Of a stretch of DNA of 64,000 bases, positions 17,447 through 26,054 are shown one piece after another. Location: assembly GCA_965262595.1 (NCBI GenBank), contig OZ253548.1:1674001-1738000 (forward strand), written 5' to 3'. The notes under the pieces are model-generated. The model was given only the letters and a program-made list of their open reading frames with translations. It did no database searches and was not told where the DNA came from. Made by a program: the position numbers and the translations under genes. This DNA comes from CATQHB01 sp965262595. Lineage in GTDB: Bacteria; Chloroflexota; Dehalococcoidia; Lucifugimonadales; UBA3495. Positions within the stretch are counted from its first letter, which is position 1, and every line of letters starts with the position of its first letter.

Positions 17447-17647
17447 TTACCGCTTCTCAAACTGTAAGTCCGACAAGTCCAAGTTCGAGGAGCGTTTGGA
17501 AAGGTAGAGCATCTCCACGCCCACGACTTCCTTGGCCTCGTTGTAGTCCAGGATTACGCCGGGCGATACCTCTTCCGTTTGGACGATCGAAGAGTCGTCG
17601 AGACGCAGGTAGAGGGCGTCGGCTGATTTATCTATGGTCAGTTTCAT
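17447..17647 (-). CDS. DUF2283 family protein
   Basis: A 66-residue protein beginning MKLTIDKSADALYLRLDDSS, with GVILDYNEAKEVVGVEML in the middle: the complete DUF2283 signature. Function is unknown; members are often neighbours of toxin-antitoxin or mobile genes. The start at 17647 follows GGGGGAG. It lies between the hydrolase fragment and the hydrolase gene, so it was probably involved in the rearrangement there. Confidence 0.85.
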   Translation of the reverse strand: MKLTIDKSADALYLRLDDSSIVQTEEVSPGVILDYNEAKEVVGVEMLYLSKRSSNLDLSDLQFEKR

Positions 17648-17666
17648 AATCTCCCCCAATTCTACC

Positions 17667-18464
17667 CTACGCAAACCACCCCTTTACCAGCTCAATGAAC
17701 CGCTCCGGGTGTTCCACCTCCGGGCGATGGCCGCAGTTGTCGAAGATTTCCAGGCGGGAGTTGGGGATGGAGTCATGGTAGAGCTGTCCGGCGCTCAGGG
17801 GGACGATAGGGTCTTCCCGCCCCCACACGATCATCGTCGGCAGCCGCTTCAGCCGCGGCAGCAGGTTGGGCAGCGCCGGGTAGTGCATATAGGGCCGCCA
17901 ACTCAGTCGGCAGGCGCCCTCCCGCGACGACTCCCAATTTTCGATTTGTTCCGGCGTCGGCTCGTCGGGGCAGATTTGCTGGTACTCAGCCACCGCTGAA
18001 GGGTCCAGCAGGCTGCCGGTGATGTAGGCCTTGGCCACCACCTGGAAAATATCAAAGATTTCGCCGGTGGGAGGCCGGACTCCGGCGGCGGCGACCAGCG
18101 CCAGCTTCTTGAACTGCTGCGGGCACATAACCGCCATTTCCGCGGCCAGCCATCCGCCCAGGGAAAAACCCATCACGTCGACGCCTTCCAAGCCCAGGTC
18201 ATCCAGGGCCCCCAGGTACCAGAAGGCGAGATCGTGCAGATTCATGACCCAATCCAGCTCCGCAGACTCGCCAAAGCCCGGATGCCAGGGGATATACAGC
18301 GTGCGGTTCTGGGCCAGGGCTTCGTGATAGCGCAACCAACCGGGATGCCCCATCTCGTCGTGCAGAATCAACAGCGGCTCGCCGGAACCGCCCTTGACCA
18401 GCCTAATCTCGCTGCCGGCCACCTCTACCACTTCTTCGGTCCAGGTTACGGAACTGGTGGTCAT
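17667..18464 (-). CDS. Alpha/beta hydrolase
   Basis: A 265-residue alpha/beta-hydrolase-fold protein. The nucleophile elbow is GFSLGG (Ser), the acid is probably Asp in GREDPIVPL, and the His is in NCGHRPEVEHPERF. The oxyanion region is LLILHDEMGHPG in place of the usual HG-containing loop. Substrate unknown; close relatives include C-C hydrolases and lactonases of aromatic degradation. The ATG at 18464 is chosen because AAGGAG lies seven bases upstream; the open frame extends to 18509. Its 3' end is duplicated downstream as a fragment. Confidence 0.88.
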   Translation of the reverse strand: MTTSSVTWTEEVVEVAGSEIRLVKGGSGEPLLILHDEMGHPGWLRYHEALAQNRTLYIPWHPGFGESAELDWVMNLHDLAFWYLGALDDLGLEGVDVMGFSLGGWLAAEMAVMCPQQFKKLALVAAAGVRPPTGEIFDIFQVVAKAYITGSLLDPSAVAEYQQICPDEPTPEQIENWESSREGACRLSWRPYMHYPALPNLLPRLKRLPTMIVWGREDPIVPLSAGQLYHDSIPNSRLEIFDNCGHRPEVEHPERFIELVKGWFA

Positions 18465-18559
18465 GAAAACTCCTTCTGACCGGCGAATGGCGCCGGCGGA
18501 TAATTGCAAAACTTGGGTTGCGAGGGGTTATCTAATTGTCAGAGAGGGAGCGTTGGTTG

Positions 18560-19345
18560 TCAAGGTTGGGGGGTGGAGCGGGGGGCCGCTGTAGGGTTGC
18601 GCCAGCGATTGAACTCGGGGGGAAGGATTTCCATAAGCTGCTTGGCGGTCATTCCGTAAACGTCGTAGGTCATATATAGTTGGTTCAGAACAGCGAGCAG
18701 GCGGACGACTCCACCAGGCGGGCGTTGATTCTGACCGCCGGCCAGGACGCCCGACTTCAATTGGCGAGTATGAGGGTCGGCGTAGAGACGGTGGGCCAGG
18801 TCCACGATTCCCACCGATCGAAACATCTCGGGCGCGCCGGCCAGCCGGTCAGCAAGGTGCCCCATGGAGTTTACTGGCTCATCCAGCAGGTACCACGCCG
18901 TTTCGCCGTGCCGTGCATAAACCTCCCACGACAACATTAGCCGGTGGGCGAAGTAGCGGCGGCTGCCCCTCCCCGTTTCTTCCGGGTCGATGACATAAGC
19001 CACGTCGGGGTTGCTGCCCAAGCGGGGGTTGCCCTGTTGATCCGAGTTTATTACTTCCGTGAAATAGAACATTCCCAACCAGGACCATAGGCCGGCGTTA
19101 TCGACGATTCTTGCCAGACCTAGCAGGGCCAATTGTTGGCTCAGGTACTCACCGGCTTCCCGGCGGTTGGTGAAGGGCCGCCGCTGCACGTAAACCGCCG
19201 GGGTGATGGGCTGGGCGTAGGGCGATTCATCCAATATCAAATAAGGGAATGGCGGGTTTTCATCGGCCCGCAACGCCGCTAGATACTCCCTGGCTTGGCG
19301 GATTCCCTCCTGGGTCAACTCGGCGACGCGGTGGGGTTGTTCCAT
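18560..19345 (-). CDS. Third gene of the GHKL-ATPase operon, function unknown
   Basis: A 261-residue protein. Visible features are a helical N-terminus (MEQPHRVAELTQEGIRQARE), a conserved-looking NAGLWSWLGMFYFTEVI segment, RRYFAHRLMLSWEVYARHGE, and a C-terminal LNQLYMTYDVYGMTAKQLME ending in ILPPEFNRW. This pattern recalls uncharacterised proteins encoded beside GHKL ATPases or restriction genes, but I cannot name the family with certainty. The ATG at 19345 shares one base with the stop codon of the upstream gene (TGATG), with GGAG nearby, so translation is coupled. No nuclease or membrane motif was identified. Confidence 0.75.
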   Translation of the reverse strand: MEQPHRVAELTQEGIRQAREYLAALRADENPPFPYLILDESPYAQPITPAVYVQRRPFTNRREAGEYLSQQLALLGLARIVDNAGLWSWLGMFYFTEVINSDQQGNPRLGSNPDVAYVIDPEETGRGSRRYFAHRLMLSWEVYARHGETAWYLLDEPVNSMGHLADRLAGAPEMFRSVGIVDLAHRLYADPHTRQLKSGVLAGGQNQRPPGGVVRLLAVLNQLYMTYDVYGMTAKQLMEILPPEFNRWRNPTAAPRSTPQP

Positions 19346-20115
19346 CAGTTCCTCCGGGAGGCGACGAACCTGTCGCTGGCTGGGAAGCGTTCCCGAGTGA
19401 ATGCGGCGACTGCGTCTTCGATCCAATTGGACACCGCTTCCCGGTCTCGATTGCCGTCTCCGTCAACTTCCGGGTAACCATCGCTGAAAAAGCCGCTGAC
19501 AAACCCCATCCACCGGCCCCAGGAAGTCTGGTTGTCCGGCTCGGTAGGGTCTATATCTTCGACTAGCAAGGCTCGGCTGAGAATGGACCGTAACACCTCC
19601 GGCACCAGGGGCGCCAGAAAGGTGTCGTTCCGGCTGGCCAAGTTGCTGATTTCCGGGATGTTCCGGTTGACTTGCAAGGTTGGATTTGATCCGTCGCTGT
19701 CGGGAAAATCGAGTCGCCAAACCTCCTGGCCCAAGTCCTTTTCTTCCAGCCAGACCAACGACTCCCGCCGGTTGGCGCGGGTGGGGTGAATCCGGTCGGC
19801 CAGAGCCAACAGCTTGCCGGAACCGTCCGGGGCCAGCGCCGTCAACCGAAAGTGTGGATTGACCGGGACATCCACCAACCGGCGGTCCTCCGGCGGGGTC
19901 GGCGCACCAACAGTTCCCCAAGGGAAGCGCATGGCGGTGCGGTCACGCTGGGCGATAATAACTAAGGGGGCCTCGGATGGCAGGTCCACCTCCGACAAGT
20001 CCAATTCGGCAGTGAAGGTTGGCGGGCCGCCGTTTTGCGGTTCCTGCAACTCAATGGATACCCGCTGAAGTTCGATACGGTGGCGTCCGGTGTAATTAAA
20101 CCTGCGTACCGGCAT
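19345..20115 (-). CDS. Second gene of the GHKL-ATPase operon, function unknown
   Basis: A 256-residue protein starting MPVRRFNYTGRHRIELQRVS. The N-terminal third is beta-rich with alternating charged residues (FTAELDLSEVDLPSEAPLVI). A middle segment, FRLTALAPDGSGKLLALADR, has a P-loop-like GSGK, but the surrounding pattern is not a Walker A. The C-terminal part (EVLRSILSRALLVED, then SWGRWMGFVSGFF) is helical. No family recognised. Its start overlaps the end of the ATPase gene by 20 bases and its stop overlaps the next start, so the three genes form one translationally coupled unit. Confidence 0.75.
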   Translation of the reverse strand: MPVRRFNYTGRHRIELQRVSIELQEPQNGGPPTFTAELDLSEVDLPSEAPLVIIAQRDRTAMRFPWGTVGAPTPPEDRRLVDVPVNPHFRLTALAPDGSGKLLALADRIHPTRANRRESLVWLEEKDLGQEVWRLDFPDSDGSNPTLQVNRNIPEISNLASRNDTFLAPLVPEVLRSILSRALLVEDIDPTEPDNQTSWGRWMGFVSGFFSDGYPEVDGDGNRDREAVSNWIEDAVAAFTRERFPASDRFVASRRN

Positions 20116-21682
20116 CGTCTCCCTCTACATTGTCCGCTACCGCCTCCACCCGCACGTGAAGGTCGCGCAGCGGGTCAAAGTCGGTCACTGTGAACTCAAA
20201 CTCATCCGGGTTGTCGATTTCAAGGAATACTTCGTTGCCCTCGCGGCCCGGCCTGACCTGACAGCCGCCAAAATGGATAGTTAGGGTATCTCCCCGTCCG
20301 TGCAAGCGGAAATCCTCGGGACGATAGCTTTTCAAGGGGTTGCCTCGGGGAACTGCATAGGCCACTTGTAACTGGGCGCGGGCGGGCGGCTCTTCCACTC
20401 CGTTGGCCAAAGTGACCCGAAAACCGGAGTTGATTTGCGAAACAGCAAAGTCGCGGCGGCGGCGCAATGGAGGGTCAATCCGCTTCTTGTTGTAAATCAG
20501 TGACCTCTCCCTCGCTCGGCCTGGGTCCGGGGGTGCGGTCTCTTCGACGTCCCAAAAGAAAATATCGGAAAATACGTCCTTCTGTAAGCTCTCTTGCGGT
20601 GTTTCCAGAATGGACAACATTGTGGCTGGAGCGTGTCTGACGTCATCTATCCGGCGGCGGGGCGCGACCCAGCGGTCCTGAACCCGGCGGGTTTGTGGTC
20701 GCCAGGAAGTGTGGGCTGCCGGCTCGGAATCACGCAACATGGCCGCCAGCGGGTCTCGTTCATCCACTCTCAGTAATGCCCAAGACCGGTACCGGCTGAT
20801 GTGGTCCATGTCGGAAATAGACAACGTGCCTCTCACGTAGTAATCATGCCCGTGGGGTAGCGAGTCATCTCGTTGTAAATACAGCCAAAACTCGGTGGGT
20901 TTCCGGGCTTCTTTCTTGCGTTGCGCGTACCCGCCGATGCGGAAGGCCAGTAATTCCCCGGAGTTGTAGCGGTCCCGCAAGCCAACCACTGTAGCATGGT
21001 CGGCGCCGGTAGGGTCATTGCTCGGTAATTCGGCCAAGGTAGTATGAGCAGCGTCGGGCATGGCAATGCACTTCCGGCACATTTCAAACAGCTTGGCATA
21101 GCTCTGTTCGCTAAGTTCTCCGGCTTCCTGCAGGTCCAGGCTTTTGACGACGTTATCGATGGTGTTTGCGGTCAGTTCCACGGGCGACGAGCCGTCGCCC
21201 TTATCAACGATTATTTCCAACCGGCCGTCAATTATCGGGTAGAAGTAGTTGCGGACTATGGCAGCCAACAAGCCGGAAGCGCTGATGTTTTCCTCGTCTT
21301 CGGCATTGATTCGGGGAAAGGGGATAATTACAGACAGACCGGGTTCACCGCGGAGCCGGAGACCAAAGTCGGCAATGCACCGCTCAACGAACGTCCGTTG
21401 GTCGGGGTCAGACATTACCAAAGGTAATTGCAGTCCGTTATCCCCGGCAACGCCCAAGAAACCGTAGGGCTCGTATCGCTCGTCTCCAATGGTGTGCTTG
21501 GTGAGTATAGACTGCCCCATTAGCAGAGTTTCGTCATCCAAACTGCGCTTGGTAACGGCGATGTAGGCGCTGACCCGCGAAACGTCAGGGAAAACCCACT
21601 TGCCCAATCCCCACGACCCGTTGTCCGATTCTCCCTTGGGAACGTCCGATGTTGCGGAAAAACCAGAAGAAATGATTTTCAT
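20096..21682 (-). CDS. GHKL-type ATPase, C-terminal part (frameshifted)
   Basis: This frame carries the rest of the ATPase begun at 22097. Its coherent sequence begins at KGESDNGSWGLGKWVFPDVS, where GSWGLGK is the GHKL G2 (lid) motif. It continues through a transducer-like region and a Cys pair (EMCRKC) to a beta-rich C-terminus (DEFEFTVTDFDPLRDLHVRV). Families with this layout (MutL/MORC-like GHKL proteins) dimerise on ATP binding and often sit in defence or DNA-processing operons. A one-base loss near 21640 in a CCCAAGGG stretch separates the halves. The nominal ATG at 21682 lies inside the ATPase fold and is unlikely to be a native start. Confidence 0.8.
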   Translation of the reverse strand: MKIISSGFSATSDVPKGESDNGSWGLGKWVFPDVSRVSAYIAVTKRSLDDETLLMGQSILTKHTIGDERYEPYGFLGVAGDNGLQLPLVMSDPDQRTFVERCIADFGLRLRGEPGLSVIIPFPRINAEDEENISASGLLAAIVRNYFYPIIDGRLEIIVDKGDGSSPVELTANTIDNVVKSLDLQEAGELSEQSYAKLFEMCRKCIAMPDAAHTTLAELPSNDPTGADHATVVGLRDRYNSGELLAFRIGGYAQRKKEARKPTEFWLYLQRDDSLPHGHDYYVRGTLSISDMDHISRYRSWALLRVDERDPLAAMLRDSEPAAHTSWRPQTRRVQDRWVAPRRRIDDVRHAPATMLSILETPQESLQKDVFSDIFFWDVEETAPPDPGRARERSLIYNKKRIDPPLRRRRDFAVSQINSGFRVTLANGVEEPPARAQLQVAYAVPRGNPLKSYRPEDFRLHGRGDTLTIHFGGCQVRPGREGNEVFLEIDNPDEFEFTVTDFDPLRDLHVRVEAVADNVEGDDAGTQV

Positions 21683-22097
21683 TCCCGGTTTGTCGGTCGG
21701 AGTCGTTGTATTGCAGCCAATCTCCGTTTAGTCCCTTTGTACCGGCGTCCTCAATTACCAGAAAGGGAACACCACCCTCGGCCAGGTTGTTGTTCAAGAC
21801 TCGCTCAGCAATATCATCGTCCAGATGCTCGGGGTTGATACGCTCCAGATGCTCGATAAGTCCGGACAAGTAAGGCGCCGCTCTTTCTGATGGTAAAGGA
21901 GAATGTATTCCAGCCAGTGAAAAGCGCATCCTGATAGGGTCTCGCCTGGACCTATCTACGTCGGCGTCCAAAGAGTTTTGGATGGACTCTCGGGCCAACC
22001 TGGTGTTGATGCCTTCGTTGCCGAATAACTCCCGCTCCATGGGGTCAAAGTTCATCTCGCCGGGGGCCATAGCGCGAAACCGCCAACGTATTTCCAT
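21585..22097 (-). CDS. GHKL-type ATPase, N-terminal part (frameshifted)
   Basis: This encodes the first 150 or so residues of a GHKL ATPase. The N box is ARESIQNSLDAD (Glu37, Asn41, Asp44: the general base, magnesium-chelating Asn and helix contact), and the G1 box is VIEDAGTKGL (Asp117, Gly119, Gly122). After HFFWFFRNIGRS the frame drifts into a non-conserved tail ending at 21585, while the missing G2 lid is in the neighbouring frame. Joined, the protein would be about 667 residues. It is the first gene of the three-gene operon, with no other gene upstream until the tandem repeat and binding-protein gene. Confidence 0.82.
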   Translation of the reverse strand: MEIRWRFRAMAPGEMNFDPMERELFGNEGINTRLARESIQNSLDADVDRSRRDPIRMRFSLAGIHSPLPSERAAPYLSGLIEHLERINPEHLDDDIAERVLNNNLAEGGVPFLVIEDAGTKGLNGDWLQYNDSDRQTGNENHFFWFFRNIGRSQGRIGQRVVGIGQVGFP

Positions 22098-22274
22098 ATA
22101 AATACCCCGAAGACATCGTCTCTTCTGTCACTTATATTGCTGATTACGCGGATATTAGCATCGCGCCCGCGCGGTGTCCAGACCGGCCAGTTAATTAGCA
22201 GTTAGAGGCAGTACTGGGCCGGGCCAAGGCGCGGGATGTCGCCGCGCCGTCATTGTTGACGGCGAGGTTCTATT

Positions 22275-22403
22275 GCAAGACAGGGCGCAAGGTGCAAGAC
22301 AGGGCGCAAGGTGCAAGACAGGGCGCAAGGTGCAAGACAGGGCGCAAGGTGCAAGACAGGGCGCAAGGTGCCAGACAGGGCGCAAGGTGCCAGACAGGGC
22401 GCA
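22275..22403. repeat. 19-bp tandem repeat, about seven units
   Basis: The unit GCAAGACAGGGCGCAAGGT runs from 22275 in perfect register. Five units are identical; units six and seven carry GCC for GCA at the start, and the last is incomplete. The array is open in several frames only because 19 is not a multiple of three and the unit has no stops; no protein is implied. It occupies the gap between the GHKL operon and the binding-protein gene. Confidence 0.95.
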
Positions 22404-22466
22404 CCAGAGGGTTAACCAGGAGGAAGGGGTGCGGGAGGTCAACACTGGGGAAACCGGCGTCCTGGC

Positions 22467-23648
22467 CTACTGGATTGGCGCCGGTCCCAGTACCCGGTAG
22501 CCCTGGTTGGCCTCGGTCCGCTCGGCCACCGGCAGAACCTCAGCGACGATGTTGGACAAACCGACCACTTCTCCGTTTTCATCAAATCTGTAGTTAGAGC
22601 CGATGCTGCCGCTCCAAGTGATTCCGTACAGGCAGTCCCGGAAGCCGTCGGCATCCTGGTCGTCGCCGGTCTGCTTCAAGCACTCGGCCGCGATGTAAAC
22701 GTCGTCGTAGGCCGAACCCATGTACCAGGGCAGGGAAATGTAATCGTAGCGGGACTTGAAGTTGGCCAGGACTTCCGCGCTCTTGGGATTGGCCGGGTCC
22801 AGCTCCGCGATAATGGCCTTCAGGCCGGCGGCGGCATCCCCGGCAATTTCCAACGCCGTCGCGCCGATGACCACAATTTCCGAGTAGATTGGCCCTTCGT
22901 AACCCAACTCTCTTACCTGTTTGACGATGGTGCCGCCGGAGAATTCTCCCTGGGCGGCGACGTGCAGCGCGTCCGGGTCGGCGCTAATTAACTTGGACAA
23001 TTGGCTGCGAAAGTCGGTTGCCTCGGAGCTGTATGACCCGGCGGCTACTACCTGTCCGCCCAGTTTCTCGAAGTGATCAACCGAAGTGCGGCGCACTCCC
23101 TCGGCGTAGTCAGTGGACTCGGTTATGGTCGCCAGGGAGCGGATGCCGTCGGCCCAGAGCACGTTGCCAGTGTCGATACCCACCTGCAGATCGTTCATGG
23201 CCGTGCGGAAGATATAGTCTCCGGCGTTGGCGATATCCGGATTGGTGGCCGACCCCGAGAACAGGACCACGCGGTCCTTCTCGGCAAGCGGCGCCGCTTC
23301 CAGCATCGCCCCGCTGCACGTGGTGCCCAGAATAATCTTTACGCCGTCCACGTCGGTCAGCTTTCTGTAGGCGGTGATAGAGTCCTGGGCGCTGCACTTG
23401 GAGTCTTCTACGATTAACTCCAAAGGGCGACCGTTAATACCACCGGCAGCGTTAATCTCCTCGACGGCCATGTTTTTAGCCTGCACCGCCACGTTGCCGT
23501 AGGTCTCTCCAAGTCCGGTCAGCGATTCCATTACACCGATTTTAAAGGCCGTGGCACTCCCGTCCTGTTCTTCAGCGCCCGGGCCGCAGGCCCCAACCAA
23601 CAAGACCGTCAGCAACATTAAGAAGGGGACCATCCATTTCATTAACAT
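22467..23648 (-). CDS. Branched-chain-amino-acid-type (LivK-like) ABC transporter binding lipoprotein
   Basis: A 393-residue type I periplasmic binding protein. It has a lipoprotein signal with lipobox LVGAC (Cys21), then IGVMESLTGLGETYG, the MAVEEINAAGGINGRPLELI helix-turn typical of LivJ/LivK and AmiC-type proteins, and the YRKLTDVDGVKIILGTTCSG hinge region. It would capture an amino acid, amide or similar small molecule at the outer face of the membrane. No permease or ATPase genes are nearby, so it may work with transporters encoded elsewhere or as a sensor. GAGG lies eight bases before the ATG at 23648. Confidence 0.92.
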   Translation of the reverse strand: MLMKWMVPFLMLLTVLLVGACGPGAEEQDGSATAFKIGVMESLTGLGETYGNVAVQAKNMAVEEINAAGGINGRPLELIVEDSKCSAQDSITAYRKLTDVDGVKIILGTTCSGAMLEAAPLAEKDRVVLFSGSATNPDIANAGDYIFRTAMNDLQVGIDTGNVLWADGIRSLATITESTDYAEGVRRTSVDHFEKLGGQVVAAGSYSSEATDFRSQLSKLISADPDALHVAAQGEFSGGTIVKQVRELGYEGPIYSEIVVIGATALEIAGDAAAGLKAIIAELDPANPKSAEVLANFKSRYDYISLPWYMGSAYDDVYIAAECLKQTGDDQDADGFRDCLYGITWSGSIGSNYRFDENGEVVGLSNIVAEVLPVAERTEANQGYRVLGPAPIQ

Positions 23649-23933
23649 TACTCGTACCTCACCGTTTTCTGAAGGGACAAACTTGTCGAATCTCTACCAT
23701 GTGTCCGGCCTCTTTCCGCCCGATTCCCTATCCAATTTGGCCTGTTGCAGGGTTAATTGTATATTGACCTTTCCAAAAGTCAACCTGCCCAACCCTTCGG
23801 GTCAACCGCCGTTGGATGGCCCGCCAAGTACCGGGCGGCGGTGGAAGCCTGATGCGCCAATTCCAAGATTATCGGAACGGCGTCAGTCACAACTTTCACT
23901 TCTGCTCCGGTTATTCCCAGGTTGGCAGGAAAC

Positions 23934-24093
23934 CCAGGGATACGCTGAATAAGTCATTAAACGCCAGCGCCTTCACCCCGTCGTTCCGGCAAAATCAGGA
24001 ACCTAAAACGTTGTGAGACGAGGTTCCTGCCTTCGCAGGAACGACGGGTAGGGTTCAATATCCAGGTCACGGACTTATTCAGAGGTTCCCTGG
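23934..24093. repeat. MITE-like inverted-repeat element, copy A
   Basis: The termini CCAGGGATACGCTGAATAAG and CTTATTCAGAGGTTCCCTGG are imperfect inverted repeats. The interior has the shared left block (CATTAAACGCCAGCGCCTTC), a REP-like hairpin core (GTTCCTGCCTTCGCAGGAAC) and the right block (CAATATCCAGGTCACGGACT). This copy has two nested cores, the first degenerate. The rest of the 680-bp gap between the binding protein and GMC genes shows no gene. Confidence 0.9.
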
Positions 24094-24326
24094 AAACCCT
24101 CGGGGACATAGTCATAGCCAACCTTGATTTCAGCTTGCATGGACGAATTGAAGTCCACCCCTACTCCCGCCTCGGATACGGCTTCCGCCCGCTATAACCC
24201 GGAAGTGATTGACCGGCGCTGGGCGCAGCCTATTGTTGACACCGCCGGGGCTGCCGATTACGCTACCCTTGCCAAGGGATAACACAAGCCAAACACCCGC
24301 GATAGCGGAAACCTGGAGGTGGGCCG

Positions 24327-25877
24327 ATGAAATACGACAAAGTGATTATCGGAGCCGGATCGGCCGGCGCGATTCTGGCAGCACGACTTTCTGAAGACCC
24401 CAACCGGTCAGTGCTGCTGTTGGAGGCCGGGGCCGACTACCCCAACTTTGAAGACCTGCCGGACGAAGTGAAGTTCGGTTACGCCACGGAAGCCGATGTA
24501 ATGACCAGCGACCACAACTGGCAGTTCGTTGGCAAGGCAACCGATGCGGCCCCGCCGATGATGGTGCCCCGGGGAAAGGTAACCGGCGGCTCCAGCGCCA
24601 TTAACGGCCAGGTATTTTTGCGGGGCGTACCCGAGGACTACGACACCTGGGCCTCTTTTGGCAACGATGAGTGGTCCTTCACCAAGCTGCTTCCCTATTT
24701 TCGCCGCATTGAGACCGACACCGACTTCGGCGGCGACGACTTTCACGGCGGCGACGGTCCAATCGTGATGCACCGGTTCAAGCGCGAGACCTGGCTGCCG
24801 GCGCAGGATGCCTTCCACGCAGCTTGTCTGGCCGCCGGTTACCCGGCTTGCGAAGACCACAATCACCCGGATTCCGAAGGAGTGGGGCCGACACCCTTGA
24901 ACAACCCCAACGGTATCCGCATCAGCACCGCCATGGGCTACCTGGACCAGGCTCGACACCGATTGAATCTGACCATCCGGCCCAACTGCACGGTCCATCG
25001 CCTGATTTTCGACGGCAATCGCGCTACCGGGGTGGAATTGGAGAGCGGAGGCGAAAAGTTCGTCGTCGAGGGTGAGGAGATTATCCTGTCCGCCGGGGCC
25101 ATCGGCTCACCTCAAATTTTGATGCTGTCCGGCGTCGGACCCGCCGACCACCTGCGCAGCCTGGGCATCCCGGTGGTATCCGACAAGCCCGGCGTCGGCC
25201 AGAACCTGCGGGACCATCCCGGCGTCTGGGTGACCTGGCGCACCAAGGAGGGGTTTGAGCTGGACGGTATGAAGCCCAGGATGCAACTAACGCTGCGCTA
25301 CACCGCCGAAGAATCGGACTTGCGCAACGACATGAAGATTTCCATGCAGTCCTTTGCCACCGAGCGGGTCAACCGGGGCGGAAACCGGATGGTTCCCCTG
25401 GGCATCCGCATGACCGCCGGAATCTACCTGGCCGTGGGAGCCGGAGAACTGCGCCTGGCATCCACCGACCCCACTGCCCAGCCCGTGCTGGAATATCACT
25501 ACCTGGAGGATGAGTTCGACCGAAAACGGCTTCGGGAGTCGGTGCGTCTTTGCGTTGACCTGGGCGAGCATGAGTCATTTAAGGACATAATCCAGGAGCG
25601 GGTTGACCCTACCGACGCCGACCTGGAATCGGATGAGGCTCTTGACCGGTGGATGATGCGGGAAGTTACCACTTCGCAGCACACATCCTGCACCTGCAAG
25701 ATGGGCCTGGCGTCCGACCCGATGGCGGTGGTTGACCAGTACGGCAAAGTCCACGGCCTGGAGGGACTGAGGGTGGTGGACGCATCCATTATGCCGGACT
25801 GCATTCGGGCTAACACCAACGTAACCACGCTGGCCATCGGCGAACGCGTCTCCGACTTCATCATCGAGGGTTTCTGA
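24327..25877 (+). CDS. GMC-family FAD-dependent oxidoreductase 1
   Basis: A 516-residue GMC oxidoreductase. The N-terminal dinucleotide fold is VIIGAGSAGAILAARL with the ribose Glu in LLLEAG; GGSSAINGQVFLRG is GMC signature 1 and SAGAIGSPQILMLSG signature 2. The C-terminal active site has QHTSCTCKMG (His) and, in the second catalytic position, ANTNVTT (Asn), a His/Asn pair as in choline and aryl-alcohol-like oxidases. It oxidises an alcohol to an aldehyde or ketone using FAD; substrate unknown. GGAGG precedes the ATG. Transcription ends at a clear terminator at 25966. Confidence 0.95.
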   Translation: MKYDKVIIGAGSAGAILAARLSEDPNRSVLLLEAGADYPNFEDLPDEVKFGYATEADVMTSDHNWQFVGKATDAAPPMMVPRGKVTGGSSAINGQVFLRGVPEDYDTWASFGNDEWSFTKLLPYFRRIETDTDFGGDDFHGGDGPIVMHRFKRETWLPAQDAFHAACLAAGYPACEDHNHPDSEGVGPTPLNNPNGIRISTAMGYLDQARHRLNLTIRPNCTVHRLIFDGNRATGVELESGGEKFVVEGEEIILSAGAIGSPQILMLSGVGPADHLRSLGIPVVSDKPGVGQNLRDHPGVWVTWRTKEGFELDGMKPRMQLTLRYTAEESDLRNDMKISMQSFATERVNRGGNRMVPLGIRMTAGIYLAVGAGELRLASTDPTAQPVLEYHYLEDEFDRKRLRESVRLCVDLGEHESFKDIIQERVDPTDADLESDEALDRWMMREVTTSQHTSCTCKMGLASDPMAVVDQYGKVHGLEGLRVVDASIMPDCIRANTNVTTLAIGERVSDFIIEGF

Positions 25878-25965
25878 ACGCGGTTCCCCGACAACGGCCA
25901 AAGAACTCGGGACCGGCGAGCGCGGTTTAACGCACGCGCCGATTGGCCTGCATCCGGACAATCAG

Positions 25966-25992
25966 GGGGAGGCCAAATGGGCCTCCCCTTTT
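25966..25992 (+). terminator. Intrinsic terminator after GMC oxidoreductase 1
   Basis: Stem GGGGAGGCC / GGCCTCCCC, loop of five, followed at once by TTTT. It lies 89 bases after the GMC stop codon and before the convergent FMN oxidoreductase gene. Confidence 0.85.
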
Positions 25993-26054
25993 GCGCTCAT
26001 ACCGAATTCTCGGAGGCCGGGAAAGGAAACGGGACTGGTAATTCGCGAGGCGGG

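Noticed and set aside
22253..22597. Open frames of 60-114 codons on both strands over the 19-bp array (repeats such as QDRAQGAR).
   Set aside because: They result from a stop-free 19-bp unit and have no ribosome site or family resemblance.
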